DNA from: Parastagonospora avenae f. sp. tritici 18332-5
Lineage: Eukaryota > Ascomycota > Dothideomycetes > Pleosporales > Phaeosphaeriaceae
NCBI GenBank assembly: GCA_022559985.1
Contig: JAFJTR010000020.1
Span: forward strand, 204,582 to 268,581
Direction of reading: 5' to 3'
Length of the DNA stretch: 64,000 bases
Part shown: one piece after another, positions 54,369 to 64,000 of the stretch
Position numbering within the stretch: position 1 is the stretch's first letter
Layout: every line of letters starts with the position of its first letter
Notes under the pieces: model-generated
What the model saw: only the letters and a program-made list of their open reading frames with translations
Told to the model about the DNA's origin: nothing
Databases searched by the model: none
Position numbers and translations under genes: made by a program

Positions 54369-54719
54369 GAACAGTAAGGAATATGGTGCAAGCGCTTCTG
54401 TACTATCATTTGGGCATGGGGACATTTACTCGTAAGCTTGGGAGGCTCTAGAGCCACTTTCCCGGCCTGTTTTAGACCTGCGAAAGCATGTATAATATTG
54501 CCCTTGTGGTCTACTTCAACATTCAGCGTACTTGATTATTCTATGCTCGAACCGGTGCATCGTGATGTCGTGAACATAATCTCCCGATGCTGACTGGCTG
54601 TCTCATGGCGTGAATCGGTCCGCTTATTGCCGCTTTCTTGTCTTGGCGTGTAGTCGCCCAAGCATCCCAAAAAGTATCACCTCGCTCGACGCCGCACCAC
54701 TGCAACTCCCCATGCCGCC
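54369..54719. other. Intergenic, no gene seen
   Basis: 3' flank of RPN2 and promoter of COX10, both on the plus strand. Confidence 0.4.
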
Positions 54720-56219
54720 ATGAACGTTCGACCAGTGCTATCGCGATCAATTGCGCCAGGAGATGCGAGCACAGTATGTTTGCGATGTTGGAGGAAGCTT
54801 GCCCGTGCGCCGATGAAGGCACGACACCCATTCTCGTCGATATCGTCGCATAAACAGGGCTCAATTGCCGTAGGGAAGAGCAGGAACTCGTTTAGCAAGG
54901 ACTATTTCTGGGCGAATGCAGTACTGAAGGAGGCTTTTGGGAAGTCAAGGCGAGAGCTACAGAGTTCAATAGCCGCCGTTAGACCAAGAGCTGAGGCGCA
55001 AGCAGCGACAGAGGATTCTACGGCACCTACAGAAGAGGTGCTCCCACATCGGCGGCGGAAGAAGGCAAAACAACAAGCAGAGGAGGATCCAGAGGCAGCG
55101 TATCCAATCGCATACGATGCGTCATCGAAGCTAGCCGCGATATCGTCAAGTCTTCCGCAAAGATCCCTCAAGAGACTCTTCACGACCTACCTGTCGCTAT
55201 CGAAACCACGCCTTTCATTCCTTGTCGTACTCACAGCCACCGCTGCATACTCGTTATACCCTGTTCCGCAGCTGCTTGCGCCAGCAGCAACAGCCACGCC
55301 CTCTCTTTCGACCCTCACACTTTTCTTCCTCACATCAGGCACGGCGCTATGTTCGGCGTCGGCAAATGCCTTCAACATGCTGATGGAGCCGAAATACGAT
55401 GCTCAAATGAGTCGGACGCGGAATCGGCCGCTCGTCCGGAAGCTCATCAGCACAAGAGGTGCCGTGGTCTTTGCTATTGCATGTGGAGTAGCTGGCGTGG
55501 GCGGACTATACTATGGCGTCAACCCTACAACGGCCTTTCTAGGCGCAACGAACATATTCCTGTACGCAGGCATATACACGCCCATGAAGCGTATGTCAGT
55601 GTTGAACACTTGGGTGGGTGCCATAGTAGGCGGCATACCACCTCTTATGGGCTGGACAGCTGCGGCGAGTCAATACGCCCATGATGGAACATGGGAAGAG
55701 CTGCTTTTTGGCGAGGGCTCAGCAGGTGGCTGGCTTTGTGCTGCTCTTCTGTTCGCCTGGCAATTTCCTCACTTCAACTCATTAAGCTGGTCTATCCGCG
55801 ATGAGTACAAGAACGCCGGCTACCGCATGCTTGCTTGGGTCAATCCAGCGCAGAACGGGCGTGTGGCACTTCGCTACGCGATCCTCATGTTTCCCGTCTG
55901 TATCGGTTTGTCTTACTGCGGTGTCACAGACTGGAGCTTCGTTGTGACAAGCAGCGCAATCAATGGATGGATGGCGCTCAAGGCGTGGCACTTCTACAAG
56001 GCCGAGGGCCAGAAGGGCACGGCGAGAGGACTGTTTTGGGCTAGTGTGTGGCACCTGCCCATCGTTATGGTGCTGGCCATGGCGCAGAAGAAGGGGCTGG
56101 GCGAGCGCTTATACAGGAGTATCTTTGGTTACTCGGAGATTGATGAGGAAGATCTATATTACGATGGCGAGGAAGAAGAGATGCCCGAGGAAGTGATCGT
56201 GGTGAGACGGACATCATGA
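54720..56219 (+). CDS. COX10: Mitochondrial haem A synthesis farnesyltransferase COX10
   Basis: A single exon encodes 499 aa. The N-terminus is basic and hydroxylated (MNVRPVLSRSIAPG) and fits a mitochondrial presequence; a Lys/Glu-rich spacer follows. The UbiA prenyltransferase core begins TTYLSLSKPRLSFLVVLTAT, with the first Asp-rich motif in SANAFNMLMEPKYDAQMSRT plus RNRPL, and the second in SLSWSIRDEYKNAGY. About eight or nine TM segments are visible (for example GVAGVGGLYYGV, IYTPMKRMSVLNTWVGAIVG). It adds a farnesyl group to haem B to make haem O in the inner membrane, needed for cytochrome c oxidase. The acidic tail (GEEEEMPEEV) is common in fungi. Confidence 0.93.
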   Translation: MNVRPVLSRSIAPGDASTVCLRCWRKLARAPMKARHPFSSISSHKQGSIAVGKSRNSFSKDYFWANAVLKEAFGKSRRELQSSIAAVRPRAEAQAATEDSTAPTEEVLPHRRRKKAKQQAEEDPEAAYPIAYDASSKLAAISSSLPQRSLKRLFTTYLSLSKPRLSFLVVLTATAAYSLYPVPQLLAPAATATPSLSTLTLFFLTSGTALCSASANAFNMLMEPKYDAQMSRTRNRPLVRKLISTRGAVVFAIACGVAGVGGLYYGVNPTTAFLGATNIFLYAGIYTPMKRMSVLNTWVGAIVGGIPPLMGWTAAASQYAHDGTWEELLFGEGSAGGWLCAALLFAWQFPHFNSLSWSIRDEYKNAGYRMLAWVNPAQNGRVALRYAILMFPVCIGLSYCGVTDWSFVVTSSAINGWMALKAWHFYKAEGQKGTARGLFWASVWHLPIVMVLAMAQKKGLGERLYRSIFGYSEIDEEDLYYDGEEEEMPEEVIVVRRTS

Positions 56220-57370
56220 TCAGTCGGAGAGGCCTGATGTTCGCACCGTGTTTCCGAACCTACAACGAAATTCACCTGCTGGTGGGACTGCTCGCTCACC
56301 TCTGCGTCGAAACCTCAGCCTCAAGCTGACGTGTCTACGCTGACTTGCAAGAGCGCGCTGTCTACATTGCCTCCACTTCACCTCGCTCGCAAATTATCAG
56401 TGTGTGGAATGCATCCAGGAACAGTCACCACCGCATGTCGGATGTCTCACTGGAGGAAAAACTGATAACTGTATACAGTAGGCGCCTGTGGGCGGTAAGT
56501 AGGCGGCACAACGGCTTGAGGATGCGGAGCCAGCGCTCCGTCTCCGACCATGTTGATCGATCGTCCGATCAACAGGTACTGTTTCAATATCACCACTGTA
56601 CTATATGTCACCCAACGCTTCTAGAAGGTCGCAACCACATCGGATGTAACCAACGAAATAAGCTTTTCTATTCATCGCCGTTCCCCTTTCTCCATAACCG
56701 GGTTTTGCATTCTGTCCGCCGACGTCACGCAACGTGCATGCGATATTTGACAGCAATATAAACACTGCAGTGGTGGGGTAGTACCAGTCCCGTTTTTCAC
56801 CTGTTTCAAGGCAAGAGGGCAAGTCGAGTAGTCTAATTTCTAGTTGGATGGCGAAAAGTAATATAGACGATGGGTCATGCGTTTCGACCATCGGCAGGCC
56901 TGGCGGGCCAATCATGCTCGCTTAGAGCGCTGCGCGACGGTGGATGAAACATGTCCAGAATCGTTATTCCCAGCTGGACTTGAACGATATTTCCACAACT
57001 TTTCCTCAGGCTTTTCACGTCTACACTGTCTTGCTAAGCGTCGTTTTCTCGAAAAGTCTCACAAAGGCTGTCAGGCTGTCAGATTCGAAGTATAAACCAC
57101 GCGACACCCAAAACGGGAAATTCGGTAGTGGTATGCCGGCATGCCACGTCGATTTCATCTAAAAGCTTTGATTGTTTCTTGCGAATTAACGTGATCGGGG
57201 CCAGCGTTTCGACATGCCATCCACCACCCCACAGGCTTCCCCGACTCAATAACCGGCGGTTACCAACAACCAGTTGTTACACTAAGGTACGGGAGAATGA
57301 AGTACCACGCGCCCACTACTCTGGGGTGCAGGTGCATATTACACTTGTGGGTTGTTTGGGCTATGAGGTG
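56220..57370. other. Intergenic, no gene supported
   Basis: About 1.15 kb with short frames only. It contains CTGGGG near 57320, which fits the CreA consensus SYGGRG upstream of the AA9 gene, but the motif is short and common. Confidence 0.35.
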
Positions 57371-57379
57371 TATATAAGG
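57371..57379 (+). promoter_or_regulatory. TATA box of the second AA9 gene
   Basis: TATATAAGG about 100 nt before the start codon. Confidence 0.5.
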
Positions 57380-57476
57380 GATGTGTGGTTGCCTCTCGTA
57401 TTCTTCTTCTTCTTCTTGTATCAGGACATTACGCTTGGACGGACTACTACATTCGCTCATCATTCATCGAATCATT

Positions 57477-58223
57477 ATGAAGACTGCTTTCTTGTCTCTT
57501 CTGGCTGCTGCCAGCACGGCTAGCGCTCATTATACTTTCCCGAGCTTTGTCAGTGGAAGCACTGTCACCAACCAGTGGGAATATGTTAGAAAAACAACAA
57601 ATGCAAGTTCTCTATGCTCCAGATACACAGAGGTCATGTACTGACTTCCGCTTCAGTACCAATCCAACGGACCCGTGACCGATGTCACGTCAGACCAAAT
57701 CCGCTGCTACGAGCTCAGCCCAGGCACCGGCTCAAAGACCTACACCGTCAACGCCGGCGACACCGTCGGCTTCACCGCCGTATCATCCGTCTCGCACCCG
57801 GGACCCCTCCAGTTCTACATGGCCAAAGTCCCCTCCGGCAAGACCGCTGCGACCTTCGACGGCTCGGGCGCCGTATGGTTCAAAGTTTACTCGCAAGGCG
57901 CGACCTTCTCCGGCGGCCAGATGACCTTCGCCTCCTCTGGCAAGACACAAGTCACCTTCCCGCTGCCCAAGTCCCTACCGTCGGGCGAGTACCTTGTGCG
58001 CGTTGAGCACATTGCTTTGCATAGCGCTGGCACCGCGGGTGGTGCGCAGTTTTACATCTCGTGCGCTCAGATTAAAGTGGAGAATGGAGGCAGTGGTTCG
58101 CCGACCGACTTGGTTGCGTTCCCGGGTGCGTACAAGGCTACTGACCCTGGTATCTTAATCAATGTTTACTACCCCGTGCCGACTTCTTACACTCCTCCTG
58201 GTCCCAAGGTGTGGACTGGCTAG
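57477..58223 (+). CDS. AA9 lytic polysaccharide monooxygenase, GC-AG intron
   Basis: Exons 57477-57602 and 57657-58223 encode 230 aa. The intron (54 nt) starts with GC (AAT|GCAAGT), has branch TACTGAC and ends TTCAG; splicing gives VRKTTN-YQSNGPVTDV, the usual AA9 sequence, and no GT donor fits phase. The signal peptide MKTAFLSLLAAASTASA leaves His18 as the first residue of the mature protein and first copper ligand. The second brace His lies in VSHPGPLQFYMAKV, and the axial Tyr in GGAQFYISCAQI. Cys in IRCYEL and ISCAQI fit the core disulfide. It ends at the core domain (PGPKVWTG) with no cellulose-binding module. The gene and the one at 10 kb are different AA9 subtypes. Confidence 0.93.
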
Positions 58224-58551
58224 GGTGGCGAGGTTGGGAGTGAGGATGGGGATGAGGGCTGTGGATTTATGATTCAGTGTATATAGAAACTTTTTTGAAA
58301 GGGAGATTGGAGCTTGATCATGTTGTCCTGACATGCCGACTGGTGATACTTTGATGAGACTCAATGATTACCTTTACTCACGCTCGTTCTTTGCATGCTA
58401 TTGGTGGTGGCGGCGACATCGGGTCCATTCTAGAGATCAAGCTGAGTCTGCCTTCCTGGTGTTGGACGTCCCTTCTGACTATCTATCTTGATGCAAATGG
58501 GGGCAAGCGCTTGTCATGTACTCTCCAACTCATGCTGCCTAGATACGTAAG
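58224..58551. other. Intergenic, no gene seen
   Basis: 3' flank of the AA9 gene. Confidence 0.4.
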
Positions 58552-58731
58552 TTACAAAACGATGTATTTCCTTCCATTTAGCGTGGGAAGCGCCACTGAC
58601 AGATCGACTCGGTATTCATATCCAAATTCTTCCGCTTTCTCTCGTGCTGCATCGCTTTCCTGGGGCTCAGAAACAACGTACTCGGAATAGACAAGATCGT
58701 CACTAGACTTTTCTACCGATGTAGTGTAGTC
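58552..58731 (-). pseudogene. Orphan terminal exon or gene remnant, 59 codons
   Basis: A minus-strand frame runs from just after a stop at 58732-58734 to TAA at 58554-58552, without an ATG. Its translation is strikingly protein-like (SEYVVSEPQESDAAREKAEE, then FGYEYRVDLSVALPTLNGRK, ending YIVL). An acceptor-like TTGAG lies at its upstream edge. It may be the last exon of a small gene whose first exons lie between 58740 and 59090. For example, MKSSRAAPTARCF begins there in a good CACC-ATG context and runs about 48 codons, but I could not join the parts with consensus sites. No family recognised. It could equally be a decayed gene. Confidence 0.28.
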
Positions 58732-58734
58732 TCA

Positions 58735-59430
58735 AATCTTCAAATGTATGCGCGAGAAGATTCAAAGCAATGCATATCAGGTCTAGACGAGCTCCAAGAC
58801 ACTCATTCAACAGAGTACTTTAAGCTGCATAAGTGTGATTTCCAAGGTTAGTCTTTCCCCAGACGCTAAAAAATATTGCTTTAACCGCTTCAGGCGCGGA
58901 TTCAGAGGCCAAGATCGTCCTTGCACGGATCAATGCAGCCTGCAGGGTGAAAACCTCCCGAAGGATCATTGGGAGGCCCTATCAGGCCATCTGCCACGAG
59001 TTGCGTCGTGAAGCAACGCGCAGTTGGAGCAGCTCTCGACGACTTCATGGTGACATACGTATGATTACAGAAAGTCTGAAGACAATGTAAGCATAAGTTT
59101 CACGAAGCGCCAACAAAAGTCTGCCTGTCAGCACAGCATTTTTGGGGGCCGATTTGAATCTGCATGATTGGATCCTACGTGCGATTCAGGGCCCGTTCCT
59201 TATTAAATCTGGCCCCCGCGAAGTATGCCAACACGATAGGGTTTAGTAGCATATATGCAGGATGCAGGTACTTACTCCAGCTACACGCTCGTACGCCGCT
59301 GCAATCTGGATCCCTCGACTTTGTGGTCTTGTCCATAATTGAAGCTTTCTTTCCTTTGAACACAGCGTCACGTCCAGTCTTTCCCCCTTTATCACCACTC
59401 CTTTCCAACGTCTTTCTCTTCCCCTCGGCC
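58735..59430. other. Intergenic, possible first exons of the orphan gene
   Basis: Holds the promoter of the lectin-like gene. The minus-strand frame near 58930-59095 described in the previous entry is the only coding-like signal. Confidence 0.3.
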
Positions 59431-60383
59431 ATGCCATACCAATTCCGCCGCGACGATGCGCCAGCATTCAACCCCAAAGAGTACTACACCATCCGCAACC
59501 CCAACTCGGCTGCGAATTCGCTCAGCGCAGGCTTCCAAATGGACACCAACGGCGGCATAAAAATGGTTCCGTTCAACACAACTTCGTCGGAGAACTGGCA
59601 GCTCTTCTACCAGTCGGGTCGCTACTTTATCCGCAATTGGGACTATGGCGCGAAGTGGCAACTCGGTCTGACGGAGGAATCTCGCAGCATACCGAAACTG
59701 TACCCGCGGAATGGCAGTTTGAGTCAGCAGTGGAGAATATCCAAGGTGGGAGACGGATGGCGGTTAGTCAATGAGTTGTGGGGGGATGGGACGGTGTTTG
59801 CGCAGCCGGGCGGGTGGGAGGTTCCGGCGATGAGGAGTGAGATGGACGGCGCGACGTGGAATATTACCGTTAATCCGAGGTATGTTGATGGGGAAGGGGT
59901 TTCTTTGGGATGGACGAGTACTGATAAATGTGTAGCGCGGCGCAGAGTCAACCGATTAAAAACGACTGGCTCAGCGTGGTGGAGGACTTCGCATCGCCCT
60001 CCCCTTCGCCTTCATCATCACCATCGTCGGCCTCAACAGGACCTGTATTCATATCCAGCGCAACGCCTGTCGCATCTTTCATCTCCGCCCCTTCCTCCTC
60101 CACATCCGCCATCTCCTCCCCGTCTCCCACGTTATCCAGCGGCGCAATCGCCGGCGTCTCCATCGCAGTCATTGTATTCTTCACCTCCATCATATTCGCC
60201 CTCTGGTTCCTTCTCATCCGGAGAAAGGATGATTCGAAGAACCATGGTACGCCATATGAAGTCGAAGCGAAGCCCGTTGTGAGCAAGAAGTATGCGTATA
60301 CCAAGGCGACGGAAATGCCGGCAAGACTTGTGCGGTCGGAGTTGGCGAATAGGGAGGCGGTGTTTGAGTTGCCGGGGAGGTAG
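59431..60383 (+). CDS. Lectin-like (beta-trefoil) single-pass membrane protein
   Basis: Exons 59431-59879 and 59936-60383 encode 298 aa; the intron (56 nt) has donor GTATGT, a TACTGAT branch and acceptor GTGTAG. The first 150 residues carry repeats resembling ricin-B-type beta-trefoil folds (YYTIRNPNS, ENWQLFYQSGRYFIRNW, SLSQQWRISKVGDGWRLVNE). A Ser/Pro/Thr-rich stretch of about 60 residues follows, then one TM segment (GAIAGVSIAVIVFFTSIIFA) and a basic cytoplasmic tail of about 65 residues (RRKDDSKNHG). The order suggests an extracellular lectin-like head on a mucin-like stalk. There is no N-terminal signal peptide; an upstream start in the same frame (from 59164) adds no better one. Function unknown. 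Confidence 0.75.
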
Positions 60384-61138
60384 GGGAGTGAAGGCGAGGG
60401 GTGAAGATGGATGTAATGGTAATTCTACTAAGGTGTGTAGTGTCATTCAAAGGTCTCGTGGTAGACAACGATGGGCTTGTTTGGTCTCGGATGACATTCG
60501 ACAGTAACGAACGAGAATTGAAAATGGTTAGAGAAATCGTATTGCGTCTCTTCAGGATAAGAAGACGGAAGCTTGGAGTGGCACAATCGAAGCGCCCTCT
60601 TAGCCATGTCGCAGTCTGGTAATGATGCCACTGTTACTGGAATTCCCCATCTGCAATCGCATGAATCGAGCGATGCTCGATATCGCTGATAAAAATGCCT
60701 AAGATCATGAGCATGCAAAGGTGTAGTTCTCCTTTCAGACGTTAGCTGACTAGCATACCATGTCAATACCACCGGAAGCTACGGCATGAACAGGCGTGGT
60801 TGCTATGCGAGTCAACGTCACAACGCATAACAGCGGTATTCCTGGTTCATTATTAGGCTCAAGCACATTGATACCTGAAAGTGTCAAAATTGGGTATTCA
60901 CGTTGTTTGCAGCTTTGGTGGAGATTTGGCAGTGTCATGAGTATTTCGTGATTTATCTACAAAACTATACAAAGCGACTTTCACGCTCTCATCGTGCAGA
61001 TCATTGGCCGTGGGATGACCATCATATGTCCAGGTATCTCGTGAAAAGCAAAAATTATGTCCAAAGAAAATTCGTTGTCTGATCGTCGCCGCGATCAAGA
61101 CTCGACCCAAGTGCAAATCCAGAAAAACTGGTCTGGGT
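60384..61138. other. Intergenic between convergent genes
   Basis: 3' flanks of the lectin-like gene and the MARVEL-type gene. No gene recognised. Confidence 0.4.
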
Positions 61139-61806
61139 TTAGACGTAGCTGCGTCGGCTCTGGCTGTGACGCGAAGTGGTCGAGTAGCGAGGGCTGCGCG
61201 AGCGGTGGCCGTGGCGCGAGCGGTGGACTTCGCGCTTAACGACGACGCGGTCGCGGTCATGGCGGTGGTGGCGGTGGACCAGGAGTGCGAGAAGGGTGGT
61301 GATGAAGAAGAAGATGATGTTCCTGGGTGATTGTTAGCAATGCGTCATCGTTGGAGAGCGTTTGGAAGAACTTACATGATGCCGAATGCCCATGATGCCT
61401 TCAACATAGCACACTGACGGTTGACATCCAAGTCATAAGTGTTTCCAGAGATGGTGAATAGACCAGTATCAGCGCTGTATGAGCCACTGCGATTGAAGTT
61501 TGTGCAGTCGGCGTCGGCGATGCCGCGAAGCTCATAGACTGCGCCAATGAAGGCGCCGACGAAGAGAAGGTCGATGAAGGCGACGAAGTTGGCCGAGTGA
61601 CGTGCGCGCGCATACAGGAAAAGTGTACCCATAGCCCATACTGCGGCGACCACAGATACGATGAAGAGAATAAGAATGGATCGCGGCGTGAGGATGTTGC
61701 GCGAGTTGAACCAATCCACAAACCATGCGAGCATTCCAAGCGTCGGAATCAGAGTGATGATTTGGAAGATCCTCCAAAACCAGAACGACATTCCGGAGAT
61801 GGACAT
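61139..61806 (-). CDS. MARVEL-type four-TM membrane protein
   Basis: Exons 61806-61376 and 61322-61139 encode 204 aa; the 53-nt intron has donor GTAAGT, branch GCTAAC and acceptor CCCAG. Four hydrophobic segments are visible: WRIFQIITLIPTLGMLAWFV, ILILFIVSVVAAVWAMGTLF, FIDLLFVGAFIGAVYELRG, and after an extracellular loop with two Cys (DADC, RQCAMLKASW) IIFFFITTLLALLVH. The C-terminal tail is very basic and His/Arg/Ser-rich (HRHHRHDRDRVVVKREVHRS). This layout, including ALKASWAFGIM-like spacing before TM4, is that of fungal MARVEL-domain proteins of the plasma membrane or eisosome. The first intron junction restores ASWAFGIM-NIIFFF. Function unknown. Confidence 0.82.
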
Positions 61807-63477
61807 GTTGGCGGTTGCTTTCTTTCTTCAGAGGCTTGAAGAGAAGGTGGAAGGGATTGAAGTGAGGTAGAGCTTTTCAGTTGACCCGAGGATGTAGTAC
61901 GCCGTGCGATGATGCGGATTGGCAGGTGCGACGCAAGCAGGCGAATGGTACGAGGCAGCTGCAGGCAGAAATGCGCAGGAGGCCGCGACTTTTAACTTCT
62001 GCAGTGGGACCAGGATGGATCTTATTTGAGTTCAGATCTTAGCAGCAACGTGGGTGCAGCGTCTTAAGAAGTGACGTATGGTGGTGAGAGGAAACCGGCT
62101 ACAATACCCCCGAGCGGGAACGAGATGGCGGGGGGAGGCTGGAAACAACAAATTATGTGGTTGGGCCTTGCGCCATTCTGATTTCGAGCCAACCACAACA
62201 TCTACCAACGTTTCAAGTGCGACCTGTTTTTCCATAGGTTTGTGCAATTTCGAGGCATTCTGGGTGACATGCCCAGCATCTTGGATGCTGGGTGCCAATG
62301 CCATGCAACAACCGCGTGGGCCCGCTGAAGGAATGAGTTGGGTCGAAGGAGGTAGGCAGCCTGCAGAGATGACAGCAATGCGATGCCTTGCAGGCTTGCA
62401 CCTCGTCCTCGATCCATCCAAGTCAGCTACGACTCGTGGACTTTGTACCGGCCCGACAGCAACTGAACGACTCAGGGATTCTCGTCGGTGGATTAACGTT
62501 ACTGGAAGGGTTCTGTCCGCCCTCCCGTGTCTATCAACCAGCGTGCCGGGGCCCGAGCGCTCCACCGTGGACTCCACTGGCCCCTTAGCTTCAAATCTAC
62601 ATCGGCATCGAAGACGTTGAAAACTGCAGCCATCTCGTAACCACAGCGCGATGGATCTGCAAGCACTGCAGACGGACGTTGAGCGCGTTGGTTCGCAGGC
62701 AGCACCTCACCAGTCGCATCTCGCCCCTCATCGCTTCTTCGTCCAAATCAATATTGTCATTTCCTTTCGCCTGCAGTGAGACGGAACTGCTGACGCCTAG
62801 AACCACCAAAGCCCTACTATCAGAGACGTTCTCTCGCCATCATGTGTGTTCGGGCCACTGCTTGTCTGCAAGCTCCCAGAGCACACTGGGGGGGCTATTG
62901 GTCTCTCCACCAGCCGATGCAGCTGTTCTGCAGTGGGCTCGCCTTGCCTTGTGGCTGCATGTGAACCGCTCGCTTGGAAAGATTCCAGTGCAAAGGACAA
63001 GGTTCCTTATCAGAGCCAGAACGGAGGCACAGCCAACTATTCCGTTTGGAGCATGCTCGTTCTCCCCACAAGGATTTGCGGGACCTGAGAGCATGGATCT
63101 TCGAAGATGGCCAATATATACTATTCCAGCTCACGCAGCTTCACGCAACGCTTTCAGCCTGTTCACTCATCGTCTTTCGTTTCGTCCATTTTCTTGCGTC
63201 TTGCGACCTGCTAGCCTGCTACCTTCTCGGAATGCTCTCGTGAGCCACCGTTACACAATCCGTCAGCCGCGGCGATAAAGGTAGCCTGTCGGTTCTAGAC
63301 TCGAAATCACGCGGAGGAGCAAACCTGAGGCTTTGGTCGTCTTTTTGTTCACGGCGCATATCATCAGTCAACGTTTCTCCTTCAACGTCTCTGCCACGCC
63401 TTATCTTCCGTATACCCAGGCGCTAGAAATCCAAGTACAACTGAAAAAGGAATTGATCTTCCATTGATTGATCTACA
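61807..63477. other. Intergenic, no gene supported
   Basis: About 1.7 kb. A perfect 9-bp stem (CCCAGCATC at 62272-62280, GATGCTGGG at 62284-62292, three-base loop) is the only structure noted. Several 150-200 codon frames on both strands here show no motif and were not called. Confidence 0.4.
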
Positions 63478-64000
63478 ATGTCGGCAAGGGGAGCTCGGAG
63501 TCGTAAGGTTCAGACTAAAGATATCGAGAAGAAAGAGAAGAAAGATGGGAAGAAAAAAGTCGTCACCACTATTCACGAACCTCTCGATGGATTTGCCGAT
63601 TGGCGCACAACACCCAACGTCGAGAATCCTAGGAGAGGCATCACTCGGACCCTCACGTCCTCCAGTCGTGCGACTTCGCGAAGCAGCGGTACCAACGAAA
63701 GCAACAACCGACAGCGACTGGCTACACTACACTCCAGCAACTACTCAGAGACACGACCTGCGCAATCATCAGGAGGCGGATCGGCCTCGGTGTCCGACGT
63801 TTCTGTACAAGGCAAAGAGAAAAAGCTGTACGATGCCAACGGGAAGGAAACCAAGGCTCCGCGGGGCAGAGGTGGTGGAGTTCCAATCAAAAGAACAGTC
63901 GCTCCATCGCCCGCGCCAGCTGCTTTTCGCGCCGACTCTTCGTCGTCATATCCTGCTACAGACCAGAAATCATGGTTAAACTTCAAAATCTGGAAGGGAA
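63478..64000 (+). CDS. Unknown Ser-rich basic protein, 5' part
   Basis: ATG at 63478 opens a frame that runs without a stop to the window end (174 codons). The start (MSARGARSRKVQTKDIEKKE) and a Lys-rich run suggest a nuclear or nucleic-acid-binding protein; then comes a Ser/Arg/Thr-rich region (SSSRATSRSSGTNESN) and a Gly/Arg segment (GKETKAPRGRGGGVPIKR). No domain can be named from this part. The end of the gene lies beyond the window. The pyrimidine-rich sequence before the ATG fits a fungal leader. The long uninterrupted frame and low-complexity composition make it a likely real gene of disordered type. Confidence 0.6.
   Translation, partial: MSARGARSRKVQTKDIEKKEKKDGKKKVVTTIHEPLDGFADWRTTPNVENPRRGITRTLTSSSRATSRSSGTNESNNRQRLATLHSSNYSETRPAQSSGGGSASVSDVSVQGKEKKLYDANGKETKAPRGRGGGVPIKRTVAPSPAPAAFRADSSSSYPATDQKSWLNFKIWKG

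Noticed and set aside
62032..62620. Two 180-codon frames on opposite strands
   Set aside because: They overlap each other, have no motif, and look like chance open frames in GC-rich DNA.
1..64000. Secondary-metabolite cluster or transposon
   Set aside because: No polyketide synthase, NRPS, terpene cyclase or cluster regulator, and no transposase, reverse transcriptase or paired terminal repeats were seen; gene functions are unrelated.
1..64000. tRNA, rRNA or CRISPR
   Set aside because: No T-arm/D-arm combination or rRNA core segment was noticed by eye, and a CRISPR array is not expected in a fungal nucleus; a covariance search would settle the tRNA question.

Overview
The window is nuclear DNA of a filamentous ascomycete. 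Genes carry short introns (about 46-130 nt, typically near 55) with GT..AG ends and CTAAC/CTGAC-like branch sites. The gene content (HET protein, Pth11-like receptor, two AA9 LPMOs, CVNH-LysM lectin, GH128) is typical of Pezizomycotina. A Dothideomycete, perhaps Pleosporales, is my inference from this repertoire and is not proven by the sequence. I see no transposase, reverse transcriptase, rRNA, tRNA or CRISPR array.

Layout. 1-10.4 kb is an extracellular or accessory block: the 3' end of a Ser-rich GPI-type wall protein, a tannase/feruloyl esterase, an MFS anion transporter, a secreted Mn/Fe superoxide dismutase, a small three-exon orphan, a secreted asparaginase and an AA9 LPMO. 10.9-18.8 kb holds a HET-domain gene, the ribosome-biogenesis WD40 protein JIP5, a secreted histidine-acid-type phosphatase and an SMP-30/gluconolactonase-like gene. 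18.8-26.1 kb is gene-poor, with a small secreted protein and a Pth11-like membrane protein. 26.1-36.2 kb carries BolA and an ACSF3-like acyl-CoA synthetase (divergent), a GH128 glucanase, a divergent mS26/NOG2 pair, and a CVNH-LysM lectin. 36.2-42.2 kb is again gene-poor and rich in short tandem repeats, with one Cys-rich secreted protein. 42.2-56.2 kb is a housekeeping block: NBS1, a DUF1748 protein, pyruvate kinase, the RNA 5'-triphosphatase CET1, proteasome RPN2 and COX10. 57.4-64 kb has a second AA9 LPMO, a lectin-like membrane protein, a MARVEL-type four-TM protein and the start of an unknown basic Ser-rich protein.

The genes do not form one pathway. The secreted enzymes (two AA9, GH128, feruloyl esterase, asparaginase, phosphatase, SOD) fit growth on plant material. 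The housekeeping genes are ordinary.

The most interesting observations are in gene structure. The SOD gene contains what reads as a [D1,2] stwintron, an intron nested inside the donor of another; it is the only model I found that restores the metal-ligand motif. Two introns have GC donors (HET gene and second AA9). The BolA gene has an 11-nt microexon and an unclear first donor. Several other splice choices keep or shift the frame. All exon models were built by hand from ORF phase, splice consensus and family motifs; RNA-seq would settle them.
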